NCBI RefSeq assembly: GCF_000348925.1 | Contig: NZ_AODQ01000035.1 | Span: 1-36,355 of the forward strand | Length of the DNA stretch: 36,355 bases | Reading direction: 5' to 3' | Origin: Cesiribacter andamanensis AMV16 | GTDB taxonomy: Bacteria; Bacteroidota; Bacteroidia; Cytophagales; Cyclobacteriaceae | Shown here: positions 1 through 7,985 of the stretch, piece by piece | Layout: every line of letters starts with the position of its first letter | Position numbering within the stretch: position 1 is the first letter of the stretch | Position numbers and translations under genes: made by a program | Notes under the pieces: generated by a model | Database searches by the model: none | What the model was told of the DNA's origin: nothing | Seen by the model: the letters and a program-made list of their open reading frames with translations, nothing else

Positions 1-494
1 GCAATGTGGGCCAGATTCCCATTTATTACAGCATGAAGAATACCGGCCGCCCCTTTCTGGCCGAGCAGAAATACACCAGCAAATACCTGGATGCGCCCAA
101 CGAACCTCTTTACCCCTTTGGCTGGGGCTTAAGCTATACCACCTTCCGCTATGATAATCTGCGTGTAAGCCAGCCTTCCATGGGGCCCAATGGGCGCATT
201 ACCATCCGGGCCACCATTACCAATACCGGCCAGCGTGCCGGTGAGGAAGTGGTACAGCTCTATGTGCGGGATCTGGTAGGCAGCGTAACCCGGCCCGTTA
301 AGGAGCTGAAGGGTTTCCGCAAGATTTTGCTGCTGCCGGGCGAAAGCCGGGAAGTAGATTTTACCCTCTCCCCCCGGGATCTGGCCTTTTATACACGGGA
401 TATGAGCTTTAAGGCCGAGCCGGGTGAGTTTATGGTCTGGATAGGTCCCAACTCGGCCGAAGGGCTGGAAGGGCGCTTTACGCTCACCCCATAA
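1..494 (+). CDS. bglX: Beta-glucosidase, glycoside hydrolase family 3, C-terminal part (5' truncated by window edge)
   Basis: The reading frame is open from base 3 and the gene starts outside the window. The first residues carry GQIPIYYSMKNTGRP, a signature of the BglX-type GH3 C-terminal domain. A fibronectin type III-like domain follows, with EEVVQLYVRD, PVKELKGF and a closing PGEFMVWIGPNS stretch, and it ends in the usual place for the family. BglX-type enzymes are periplasmic and release glucose from beta-linked oligosaccharides. The catalytic residues lie upstream and cannot be checked, so substrate specificity is unknown. The gene converges with lspA, and a shared hairpin lies between them. 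Confidence 0.9.
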   Translation, partial: NVGQIPIYYSMKNTGRPFLAEQKYTSKYLDAPNEPLYPFGWGLSYTTFRYDNLRVSQPSMGPNGRITIRATITNTGQRAGEEVVQLYVRDLVGSVTRPVKELKGFRKILLLPGESREVDFTLSPRDLAFYTRDMSFKAEPGEFMVWIGPNSAEGLEGRFTLTP

Positions 495-510
495 GGTGTG
501 TCTGAAAACT

Positions 511-547
511 AACAGCGGCGCTGGAGGATATCCGGCGCCGCTGTTTT
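511..547. terminator. Bidirectional intrinsic terminator between bglX and lspA
   Basis: An 11-bp perfect stem pairs bases 511-521 (AACAGCGGCGC) with 535-545 around a 13-base loop. It is followed on the plus strand by TTTTCTT (run partly inside the stem) and on the minus strand by AGTTTTC. It lies between two convergent genes and can serve both. Confidence 0.75.
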
Positions 548-569
548 CTTGTAGGAATACGTGCTTGAT

Positions 570-1220
570 CTAGCCCTGGTGGGTGGTGCGTATCTCATCT
601 GCATCCACCAACTCTTTTTGGGCAGCGGGGGCTTCGGCTTCATCGGCAAAAAAGCGTCGCTGCATGATCAGGATCAGGGCAACTCCTATGAAGATGGCCG
701 AATCGGCAATGTTAAACACCGGACGGAAGAAGATGAAATACTGGCCGCTCCAAACGGGAATCCATTCGGGCAGGTAGCCTTCATAGAGGGGAAAGTACAG
801 CATATCGACCACCTGCCCATGAAACCAGGGGGTAGGGGCGCCCGGCACGGCATTGCCCTCCAGCAGTACGCCATAGAAAATGCTATCGATGAGGTTGCCC
901 ACGGCTCCGCCCAGAATAAGGGCCATGCTCCAGACCAGTCCGGCATGGGCCTTGCGGCGAATAAGCACCCAAATGTAGTAGGCAATGCCTACAGTAGCTG
1001 CCAGGCGAAACAGCGTTAACAGCAGCTTTCCCCATTCCCAGTCCAGCTTAAGGCCAAAGGCCATGCCGGGATTGAGCAGGTAGTGCAGGCGAAACCATTC
1101 GCCCAGTACATAGATCTCGCCAGACATGCCCGGCTCCATGTTAAAATGAACCAGTAGCTTTACAATCTGGTCAATGGCAATTACCCCCAGCGCTGCTAAA
1201 TAGAACTTGATATACTTCAC
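570..1220 (-). CDS. lspA: Lipoprotein signal peptidase (signal peptidase II)
   Basis: LspA is the inner-membrane aspartyl protease that cuts signal peptides from prolipoproteins after lipid attachment. The 216-residue product has the family motifs in order: DQIVK at 17-21, NPGMAFG at 50-56, GGAVGNLID at 104-112, a VVD with Asp139, and FNIADS at 169-174 with Asp173. Asp139 and Asp173 match the known catalytic pair. The protein is longer than the usual 160-170 residues because of extra residues between GNLID and VVD, between the two catalytic Asp, and in a charged C-terminal tail. The start is GTG, preceded by a purine-rich AGGTACAGGA. Several lipoproteins in this window would be its substrates. 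Confidence 0.95.
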   Translation of the reverse strand: MKYIKFYLAALGVIAIDQIVKLLVHFNMEPGMSGEIYVLGEWFRLHYLLNPGMAFGLKLDWEWGKLLLTLFRLAATVGIAYYIWVLIRRKAHAGLVWSMALILGGAVGNLIDSIFYGVLLEGNAVPGAPTPWFHGQVVDMLYFPLYEGYLPEWIPVWSGQYFIFFRPVFNIADSAIFIGVALILIMQRRFFADEAEAPAAQKELVDADEIRTTHQG

Positions 1221-1303
1221 TCCTGTACCTGTTGCCGTTGTGCTTTTTGCTTAACAAAAAAAGTAACGCTAAAATTACAGGAATAATACAGATTTGCCAA
1301 CCG

Positions 1304-1645
1304 ATGCTGCCTACTAAAAAAATCCGGATCTTTGCCTCTCTGGAGGAGGCCGCCAAAGCGGTGCCGGCAGGTACACTCCGAAAGCTGCGCATTGGCGAAA
1401 CGCTGCTCTGTCTGGCGCACACCCCCCAGGGCTTTATGGCCATGGCCGATACCTGCCCCCATCAGCAGGCCTCGCTAAGTGGCGGAGTGCTGGATGTACG
1501 CCTGCAGGTGGTGTGCCCCTTTCATCATTACCGCTACTCGCTGCATACAGGTGAAGAAGCCAGCCGCCGCACCGCCCCTGTGCAGACCTATGTGGTGGAG
1601 TCCAGCGAGGAAGGGGTATTTGTGCACCTGCCCCAAAAAAAATAA
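1304..1645 (+). CDS. Rieske [2Fe-2S] domain protein
   Basis: This is a small soluble Rieske ferredoxin of 113 residues. The cluster ligands are Cys51 and His53 (CPH) and Cys71 and His74 (CPFHH), with 17 residues between the boxes, as in Rieske proteins that bind a 2Fe-2S cluster with two Cys and two His. It has no membrane segment and no oxygenase domain, so it resembles stand-alone Rieske ferredoxins of the NirD or biphenyl-dioxygenase ferredoxin type. Its redox partner is unknown. I chose the ATG at 1304. A TTG at 1232 is in frame, but it would add an unconserved-looking extension that runs into the lspA promoter region. It is transcribed divergently from lspA. Confidence 0.85.
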   Translation: MLPTKKIRIFASLEEAAKAVPAGTLRKLRIGETLLCLAHTPQGFMAMADTCPHQQASLSGGVLDVRLQVVCPFHHYRYSLHTGEEASRRTAPVQTYVVESSEEGVFVHLPQKK

Positions 1646-1663
1646 CCGGAGCTACTGCTCCGG
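1646..1663 (+). terminator. Possible weak hairpin terminator after the Rieske gene
   Basis: A 7-bp stem (CCGGAGC with GCTCCGG, 4-base loop) directly follows the stop codon. No T-run follows it, so termination is uncertain. Confidence 0.3.
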
Positions 1664-1744
1664 CCAAAGTACAGCTGTTTAACACCTATTCTTATAAGAA
1701 GTTGGCTCAGAATCCGTTCTCAGCTAAACGTTTTGCCGCTTAAG

Positions 1745-2662
1745 ATGTTCATGAGTTTTCTGCGAAACTATTCTTTTTCTTCTGCTTATTTTTCGGCCCA
1801 TGCGCTTGCTGCCTGTCTGCTAGTAGCTTGTAGCCTGCTGCCCGCTTCCGTATTTGCACAAAACCAGGATGGACAAAGCCTGCTCTGGAAGATAACGGGT
1901 CCCAATCTGCAGCAGCCCTCCTATCTGTACGGCACCATCCATGCCATTTGCGCTGAGGATATGGCCCTTTCGGCCAGCATGCAGCAGGCGCTGGAGCAAA
2001 GCCGGCAGCTGGTGCTGGAGGTAAACATTACCGATCCTGCCGAGCTGCTGCAGTTTCAGCAGGGCATGCAGGTGCCGGCCTCCCAACCGCTAAGCAGCTA
2101 CTACTCGGCTGGGGAATACCAGCATGTAGAACGCTTTTCCGGGATTCCCTCAACATAGCCCTTGGCCAGCTGCAGCACATGAAGCCTTTTTTACAGCTCC
2201 CTGCTCTATCCCCGCCTGCTGGGCTGTACTGTGGCTTCCTATGAAGCGTTCTTAAGCCAGCAGATGGCGCAGCAGATCAAACCCGTTACGGGCCTGGAGA
2301 GTGCCCGGGACCAGCTGCGGGTGCTCGATGCCATTCCCTACCAGGAGCAGGCCCGCCTGTTGCTGGAGGCGGTGCAGGACTATCAGAAGCTGAAGGACGG
2401 CTACTGGAATATGGTGGTCAGCTACAAGAACCAGGACCTGCAGAGCCTCTACTATGTGGTGCGGGAGGTTAGCATGGGCATGAAGGACTATGAAAAGCTC
2501 CTCCTGACCGACCGTAACCGCCGCTGGATGCCTGCTATCGAAACCATGGCCCGCCAGCAGGCCTCCTTTTTTGCCGTAGGCGCCGCCCACCTGCCCGGCG
2601 AAAACGGCCTGATCAACCTGCTGCGCAGAAGGGGGTATAAAGTAGAGCCGGTGGTGGAGTAG
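1745..2662 (+). pseudogene. TraB/GumN family protein, secreted, with two compensating frameshifts
   Basis: The N-terminal part (to about 2138) has a signal peptide ending near VFAQ, then LLWKITGP and the YLYGTIH motif that opens the TraB/GumN fold. The C-terminal part (from about 2195) has YEAFLSQQM and FFAVGAAHLPGENGL, which close the family domain. The frame breaks at a TTTTCC run near 2138, where one added base would restore FFRDSLNIALGQLQHMKPF. It returns to the original frame at the CCTTTTTTA run near 2186-2193. The net shift is zero, since 918 bases from the ATG equals 306 codons. Family members are putative metal-dependent proteases or haem-binding proteins; their function is poorly known. 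Both breaks sit at short T-runs, so sequence error is as likely as a real pseudogene. ATG at 1751 is an alternative start. Confidence 0.8.
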
Positions 2663-2725
2663 ACTGGTAGTTTACGTTTTAGAAATACTCGGCGGGCGGG
2701 TGCTCAATACCATTAAGGCAAAAAG

Positions 2726-2746
2726 GGTAGGTTCGGAGAACCCACC
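2726..2746. repeat. Short palindrome, hairpin unit 1 (GGTTC GGA GAACC core)
   Basis: The core stem GGTTC/GAACC surrounds a GGA loop. It can extend to GGT/ACC across one mismatch. The loop and stem are the reverse complement of the type seen at 2971-3047, so it looks like an inverted member of the same small repeat family. Confidence 0.55.
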
Positions 2747-2758
2747 GAATGTACATCA

Positions 2759-2775
2759 CAGGTTCAGGGAACCTG
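2759..2775. repeat. Short palindrome, hairpin unit 2 (CAGGTTC AGG GAACCTG)
   Basis: A perfect 7-bp stem surrounds a 3-base loop. The arms are identical to those at 2971-2987 but the loop differs (AGG against TCC), so the stem is kept while the loop varies. Confidence 0.6.
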
Positions 2776-2890
2776 CGATAGTAGGAACGCAGTCTGGGGT
2801 TAATTATACAGAACAGAAAGTAAAAATGTAGTATGCGCTGCTAGTCTCATCCTGTCCCATAATTTTTCTGGAAAGATGTTTTATTGCCCG

Positions 2891-2950
2891 TTTCCTAGCG
2901 CAAGTCTTTAGTGTAGCCACCGAGGCCCGGCGGTGACTTGCGCTAGGAAA
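2891..2950. repeat. Perfect 16-bp inverted repeat with 28-base spacer
   Basis: Bases 2891-2906 (TTTCCTAGCGCAAGTC) are the exact reverse complement of 2935-2950. Inside, CACCG (2918-2922) can pair with CGGTG (2931-2935). No T-run follows on either side, so it is not a classic terminator. It may be a small non-autonomous mobile element or a cruciform-forming site. It lies in the gap between two convergent, frameshifted genes. Confidence 0.65.
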
Positions 2951-2970
2951 GTTAGTCGATCTAACTGTCG

Positions 2971-3047
2971 CAGGTTCTCCGAACCTGTGACATTAATTTT
3001 GGAGTTCTCCGAACCTGTGACATTAATTTTGGAGTTCTCCGAACTCC
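2971..3047. repeat. Tandem 30-bp repeat, about 2.6 copies, each centred on a GTTCTCCGAAC hairpin
   Basis: The units begin at 2971, 3001 and 3031 with an exact 30-base period. From position 8 of the unit (CTCCGAACCTGTGACATT and on) the first two are identical. Unit 1 forms CAGGTTC-TCC-GAACCTG, extendable to about 10 bp from 2968 to 2990. The last forms GGAGTTC-TCC-GAACTCC. The middle unit mixes a left half of one type with a right half of the other, as expected from unequal recombination or slippage. This fits a REP-like palindromic repeat family; no REP-associated transposase is in the window. Confidence 0.7.
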
Positions 3048-3116
3048 CACATAAGAGGAGACCTTAACTAAATGACATTGGGCGCTTTTGCAACACGTGT
3101 CCTCATCCCTCTTTTC

Positions 3117-4377
3117 CTACTCCTCCTCCCATACCCCCTCCAGCATGCGCAGGTGCGTTTGTGGCTCGGGCTGGGTCCAGGCAAGGTACATGCGATCCTT
3201 CAGCCGCTTTAGCTGCGGAAAGCCGCTTTTGCGGGCACCCAACCCACTGGCCACTATCTTCACCGGGCTCATTTGCCCATTGGCGCTTACCTGCCGCACC
3301 ACCAGTTGCCCCTCCTTGTCCAGCCAGCTTAGCAGGGCCTTGTCTTCAGCGATCAGCTGAATGCTTACCCTCCCCATGGGTTGCAGGCTGTCGGCCAGGA
3401 GTACAGCACCCCAGCGCTCGCCGCCATTCTGGCTGAAGCGTACGTTTACCCGGTTGTTCCCATCGGCTCCGGTAAACCAGGCTACGGCTACGGCATCGCC
3501 CAGGGCATCGGCAGCAGGCCCGTTAACAGGGCAGGCGCGCATCTCCCAGCCATCGGCATGCAGGAGCTGCGGCTCCCCCCATTGCCCCCCCTGGTAGCGG
3601 GTGTACCAGATGTCGCGGATCTCCTCCTCGCTGCGATCGCGGTAGAAGGCCAGGGCGCCGCCGCTGGTGGCACCATAGCCGTATTGCAGCAATCGCAGGT
3701 GCGGCCATCCAGCTCCCGGGAGGGGAGCAGCTGGCCGTCTGGAGAGATGGTACGGAAACGAAGGGTCATTTCGCCCCCATGGGCATGGCCGTGGGGGTCT
3801 TCTGCGCCGGCATACTTCTGGCCATCCAGCCAGATAATGCCGGTGCTGCCATCAGGCATAGGGGCTGCACTTACAAAGCCATGCTCGGTGGCGGAGCTAT
3901 CCACATGCAGCCGGCGGCTGTTTGTGGCATCTCCAGAAGCGCTGCTCTCCGACTGGTCGGCTTGCCACATCACATGATAGGCATAGGGGGCAGTGGGATC
4001 GGCTACCTGTAAATAGAGTACACCTGGTTTGCTACCTGAGGTAGGTACCAGATGGGGGTATCGGCCCAGTTGACCATCAGGTGCCGGCCGGCTGTTATTC
4101 GCTCTGGCAGTTGCCATGCACTACTGTCCGGATCCAGGGCCGTGCGCCAGAGAGAGGCCGAATCGGGCCGGTGCTGGACCAGCCAGCTCATCCACAGGCG
4201 GCCGCGGGCATCGGCCAGCAGATGCGGAAAGCGGGCCCCGCTGTCGGATGGCAGGGCTACTTCCTGAAAAGTCCAGGTGCCCCTTTCATCCGTAAGCGCA
4301 TCGGTCTGTTTGCCTCCACAGGCCGACAGGATGATGCTACCGAGTAATATGGATAATATGGTGTTATGTATCTTCAT
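3117..4377 (-). pseudogene. Sialidase-like (BNR/beta-propeller) lipoprotein, two frameshifts
   Basis: The N-terminus is a lipoprotein signal with lipobox LSAC (ILSACGG). Three reading-frame pieces join into one protein of about 420 residues if one base is added near 4038-4046 and one near 3669-3673; 1261 bases plus two is exactly 421 codons. The joined protein has NWADTPIWYLP, EHGFVSAAPMPDG, IIWLDG, CDCCNTAM, FYRDRSEEEIRDI, GWEMRACPVNGP and VAVAWFTGADG. These follow the pattern of a family often annotated as exo-alpha-sialidase, with repeated beta-propeller blades. Whether it cleaves sialic acid is not shown. Its ATG overlaps the stop of the M14 peptidase gene (ATGA), implying co-translation. 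Two lost bases may be sequencing errors or decay. Confidence 0.75.
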
Positions 4378-6914
4378 TGGCCTACCATAAATACAGCATT
4401 GGTAAAGAATAATTTACCGCTATGCCAGAACGCTCTAAACAGGGGGTTATCCACCATGTAAATAATCTGTCCCTGTCCTTTTTCTTCTACACCAAACACG
4501 AGGGTATTGGCCAGACGCTCTTTGGCCTGCCGGCCTACAAAGCCACTTACCAGGGCGTTTTGAGAGCGGATGGTGCCAACGTTCCAGCCCCCCTTCAGGT
4601 ACTGATAAGCTTCGGCATCGGTCTTCAGGGTAAAATAGGTATCGCCATAGCCAAAGGCCAGCGGATGGGTAGGGTCCAGCTGCACCCGGTAAATGCTGCC
4701 GGCATTGTAGTCGCTGATGGATTCCCGCTCCCGGTTCTGGTACTGGCGCAGGCGATCCTCCATATTTTCGTCTTTTTTATCCTCTCCTTCTTCAGAATCA
4801 GCTGATTTTCGCTCCAGGGCTATTCCTTCTTTGCCGGCAAAGGTGTTGATAGCATCGCCCATCAGAATCAGGCGGCCACCACCCCGTACCCAGCTCATGA
4901 TCCGGTCCAGCATATCGCCGGAAGAAAGCGAGGAGTAGTAGCCGCTGGGCAGCACCAGCACATCAAACTTGGCCAGATCTACCCGGCTGATATAGTTGGT
5001 GCCCAAAATGGTAGCGGGATAGCCCAACTGCTGATCAAAGAAGTGCCACACCTCGCCAAAGGCCAGGGAAGAGACCCCCTCGCCGGAAAGCACAGCCACC
5101 CGTGGCGGCTTGATGTAGCGCACGGTAGAAGAGCCAAAATCCTTGCCTTCGGCCACAAAACCGGTGCTTACGCCCTGCAGCGGGCGCTCCCAGTTGCGGG
5201 CAGCTTCTCGCACGGCTGCATCAAAACGCTCGCCCAGCTGCTGGTTGCCCGTGCGGGTAATGATAAGCGATCCCCTGCCGTACTGCCGGTTGTTGGTGGT
5301 GAAGGGCTCCATGCTGTAGCGCACTTTTATGCCCTGCTGCAGCAGCTCGGCCAGAAAGCGGGCATCGTCAAGGCCCTGCCAGGGCAGCACATAGGCGTAG
5401 GGGGTATCATTGCTAAGGTTAAGGGCATAATCGGGCCGGGCTGTGGGGGTGCGGGCAGCCACGGCCTCGCTGGTGGCATAGGCCTCCAGCCCAAACACAT
5501 AGGGTAGCGACCAGGCCGTAATGTCATAGGTGAGCGAATCGCTTACCTGGGTGGTAGGGTCCAGCAGCACCTGCACCAGCACGGCCTTGGGCTGGCGGGC
5601 CGAGATCACAATATCGCCGGCATTGGTTCGGAAGGAGCTCTGGCGCCCATCGGTATAGCTCCAGCCCTGCAGGCTGCGCTGGCCGGTGGCCTCTCCCCAT
5701 TGGATCTGGTGCTGCTCCAGAAAATCGAGCAGCGCCTGGCGCTTGTTGCCTGCATTGCGGGCCGGTATCACATAGCTGCGGTACTGGCCGGGAGGGGTCT
5801 GGCTGGCCTTGCGGAAAAAGCCCTCGAAATTGCGCACCACCTGCTGGTGGTTGGTGGCGGTGGCTTCTATGGTAGAGATACTGGCGGTGTAATGGTGCAG
5901 AATGCGGTCTTTCAGGGTCAGGGTATCGCCCTCGTCGGTGACAATGGCCAGGCCTGCCCGGCCGGAGCCGCCCTGCTCGTAGGTCATGCCAATGGCGCCA
6001 TTAAAGGTAGGGTAGGTATCGCCATAGCTGGGGTAGAGCAGATCAAAGCGCTCCCGGGTAAAGTAGAGCCAGCTGTTCTCATCAAAATAGCGGGTGTTGT
6101 TGAGGCCAATGAGGGTTTGAAACTCCCGCTGCCAGTCGGTAATGTACTGGTGAAAGGGCTCGGCTGCCGGGGCAAAGTAGTAGGGTTCGTTCACCCCCTG
6201 CTCATGAAAATCGGCATGGATGTGGGGCAGCCACTGGTTGTATACTTCCATGCGCTGCCGGCTTTCGCGCTGGGTCTGCCAGGCCCAGTCCCGGTTCAGG
6301 TCAAAGAGGTAGTGGTTGGCGCGGCCGCCGGGCCAGGGCTCCTGGTGTTCCCGGGCTTCGGGCAGGGCATTCAGCTGCTGGCCTACTACGGAATTGTACC
6401 AGTTCACATAGCGGTCCCGGCCATCGGGGTTTACGGCGGGGTCCATAATTACCAGCGTACGGTCCAGCCACTCGCTGATGCTGTCATTTTGGGGCTGTAC
6501 CAGCTCATGTAGCACGGCCATGGCCGCTTCGGTGCTGACCGATTCATTGCCATGCACATTGTAGCTGAGCCAGACAATGGCAATGGGGTTGGCGCCATCA
6601 TCGGGCGTGCCGGAGAGCAGGCCGGCCCGCCGCAGGTTATTCTGGCGGATCTGCTCCAGGCGGGCCAGGTTTTGGGGGCTGCTGATAAAGCTAAGCAGCA
6701 GGGGGCGGTGCTCGTAGGTAGTGCCGTATTCCTGCAGCTGTGCCTTATCGCTATTGGCGGCGATGTACTGGAAATATTGTACCACCCGGTAGTGGGGAGT
6801 AAAGCGGCTGCCCAGTGGATAGCCCAAAAATTCATCGGGGTTCTGGAGGTCTTGGGCCTGCAGGGAGAGCAGGGGCAGGAGCCATAGCAGGCTCAATAGG
6901 GATAAAAATCTCAT
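4374..6914 (-). CDS. Secreted M14-family zinc carboxypeptidase with C-terminal GATase-like domain
   Basis: The 846-residue protein starts at the ATG at 6914, which gives a clean signal peptide (MRFLSLLSLLWLLPLLSLQAQ). An upstream in-frame start would overlap the VOC gene. The M14 peptidase domain has the zinc motif HGNE (His121, Glu124), NPDGRDR at 162-168, the NRDWAW block at 207-212, an HIHADFHEQ block at 231-239 with the likely third ligand, and TYEQGGSGRAG at 311-321 with the candidate catalytic Glu313. The last third includes VLSGEGVSSLAFGEVW and FDVLVLPSGYYS, resembling a class I glutamine amidotransferase-like fold without an obvious catalytic Cys. It probably degrades peptides in the periplasm or outside the cell. 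The downstream sialidase-like gene overlaps its stop by four bases. Confidence 0.88.
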   Translation of the reverse strand: MRFLSLLSLLWLLPLLSLQAQDLQNPDEFLGYPLGSRFTPHYRVVQYFQYIAANSDKAQLQEYGTTYEHRPLLLSFISSPQNLARLEQIRQNNLRRAGLLSGTPDDGANPIAIVWLSYNVHGNESVSTEAAMAVLHELVQPQNDSISEWLDRTLVIMDPAVNPDGRDRYVNWYNSVVGQQLNALPEAREHQEPWPGGRANHYLFDLNRDWAWQTQRESRQRMEVYNQWLPHIHADFHEQGVNEPYYFAPAAEPFHQYITDWQREFQTLIGLNNTRYFDENSWLYFTRERFDLLYPSYGDTYPTFNGAIGMTYEQGGSGRAGLAIVTDEGDTLTLKDRILHHYTASISTIEATATNHQQVVRNFEGFFRKASQTPPGQYRSYVIPARNAGNKRQALLDFLEQHQIQWGEATGQRSLQGWSYTDGRQSSFRTNAGDIVISARQPKAVLVQVLLDPTTQVSDSLTYDITAWSLPYVFGLEAYATSEAVAARTPTARPDYALNLSNDTPYAYVLPWQGLDDARFLAELLQQGIKVRYSMEPFTTNNRQYGRGSLIITRTGNQQLGERFDAAVREAARNWERPLQGVSTGFVAEGKDFGSSTVRYIKPPRVAVLSGEGVSSLAFGEVWHFFDQQLGYPATILGTNYISRVDLAKFDVLVLPSGYYSSLSSGDMLDRIMSWVRGGGRLILMGDAINTFAGKEGIALERKSADSEEGEDKKDENMEDRLRQYQNRERESISDYNAGSIYRVQLDPTHPLAFGYGDTYFTLKTDAEAYQYLKGGWNVGTIRSQNALVSGFVGRQAKERLANTLVFGVEEKGQGQIIYMVDNPLFRAFWHSGKLFFTNAVFMVGQ

Positions 6915-6978
6915 ACAAATGCAACTAAGAAAGGCAAAAGCTAGCCTATTTTGGGGGTTAATCCAATACTGGGCGCTG

Positions 6979-7689
6979 TTACCAGGCCTTGAACAAAAAG
7001 AAATGGTGTCCGTCGGGGCTGGCCAGAATGCCCTCTTCGGGCTCGGCACTATCTTCGGGCAGGCTATGGGCCAGGGCTATGCCCTGCCGGCGAAGCTGCT
7101 GCAGGCGCTCGGCCGCATCGGCATTAAAAAAGGTGACGGCAGGGCTGTGAAAGGGGTGGGGGCAGCTGCCTTCCTTGTAAAGCCCAATAGTAAGCAGGGG
7201 GCTGCTCATGCTAAGCCAGCTACTGCTATCCCCCTCGGGCATGGTCTTTTTAAAGCCCAGTGTTTGCCAGAACATACGGGCTGCCTGCAGATCGGCTACC
7301 TCCAGGCTCAGCTCATAAAAGCTGCCGCAGCGGCTCTCTACCGCCTCATCGGGCAGGGGGATGTCATAATCGTGCAGGTGCAGCCAGTAAACGGCCAGGC
7401 CGCCGGGTGCTACTACACGCACTTTGTTGTCCTGTACGGCCGTTTGCAGGCCGGTCTGCTGCAGCTCGGCCGCCAGGCTATCCAGGCTTTGTTCGGTAAA
7501 GAGCAGCAGGCTTTCGCGCCAGCGGTCGGCCGGACTTAGCTGCAGGTGCAGCCGGCCATCGGTAAAGACCCTTGAGCCGGGGATCACAGGGGGGTACAGC
7601 TCGCTGAAACCCAGCCCTATAAGCCAGTCGGCGGTGGCTGTACTGCTCTGTACCGGCAAATTGATGAAATAATGATGGGCCCTTTGCAT
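6979..7689 (-). CDS. Two-domain VOC (glyoxalase/bleomycin resistance) family protein
   Basis: The 236-residue protein has two tandem VOC modules. The first runs from HHYFINLPV to YWLHLHDYD. The second starts at FYELSLEVADLQAARMFW, continues LGFKKTMPEGDSSSWL and ends SPDGHHFFLFK. The betaalphabetabetabeta pattern and the F-W-LGF spacing are typical of the superfamily. VOC proteins bind a metal and act as isomerases, dioxygenases or resistance proteins; no substrate can be assigned here, and no full metal-ligand set is evident. It lies 64 bases upstream of the M14 peptidase gene on the same strand, so co-transcription is possible. Confidence 0.8.
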   Translation of the reverse strand: MQRAHHYFINLPVQSSTATADWLIGLGFSELYPPVIPGSRVFTDGRLHLQLSPADRWRESLLLFTEQSLDSLAAELQQTGLQTAVQDNKVRVVAPGGLAVYWLHLHDYDIPLPDEAVESRCGSFYELSLEVADLQAARMFWQTLGFKKTMPEGDSSSWLSMSSPLLTIGLYKEGSCPHPFHSPAVTFFNADAAERLQQLRRQGIALAHSLPEDSAEPEEGILASPDGHHFFLFKAW

Positions 7690-7985
7690 AAAATTTTTAC
7701 AGCACTATTTAGGAGTAAGATACGGGTAAAATCCTGAATAGAGGTGTCTGCTGCTATTTTATGCACTCTATTAGTTGTACTATACCCAAAAACCTGTGGA
7801 AGTGCCCTGCGTAAATATAGGGTATAGCCCCCGGGTGCTTTTTAGTTTTCGAATAAAATATTGAACTTTACATGTTATCTTAACAGCAGACTGTTTATCC
7901 CATTTGCCTCTCTGGAGTGAGGGGAAGGTATTGGCACGAGGCTTGTTATGACAATTATGTGCAGTTTGCAGGACTACTACTCTTG

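Noticed and set aside
2663-3116. CRISPR array at the 30-bp repeats
   Set aside because: The units are directly tandem with no spacers between them and no cas genes are near.
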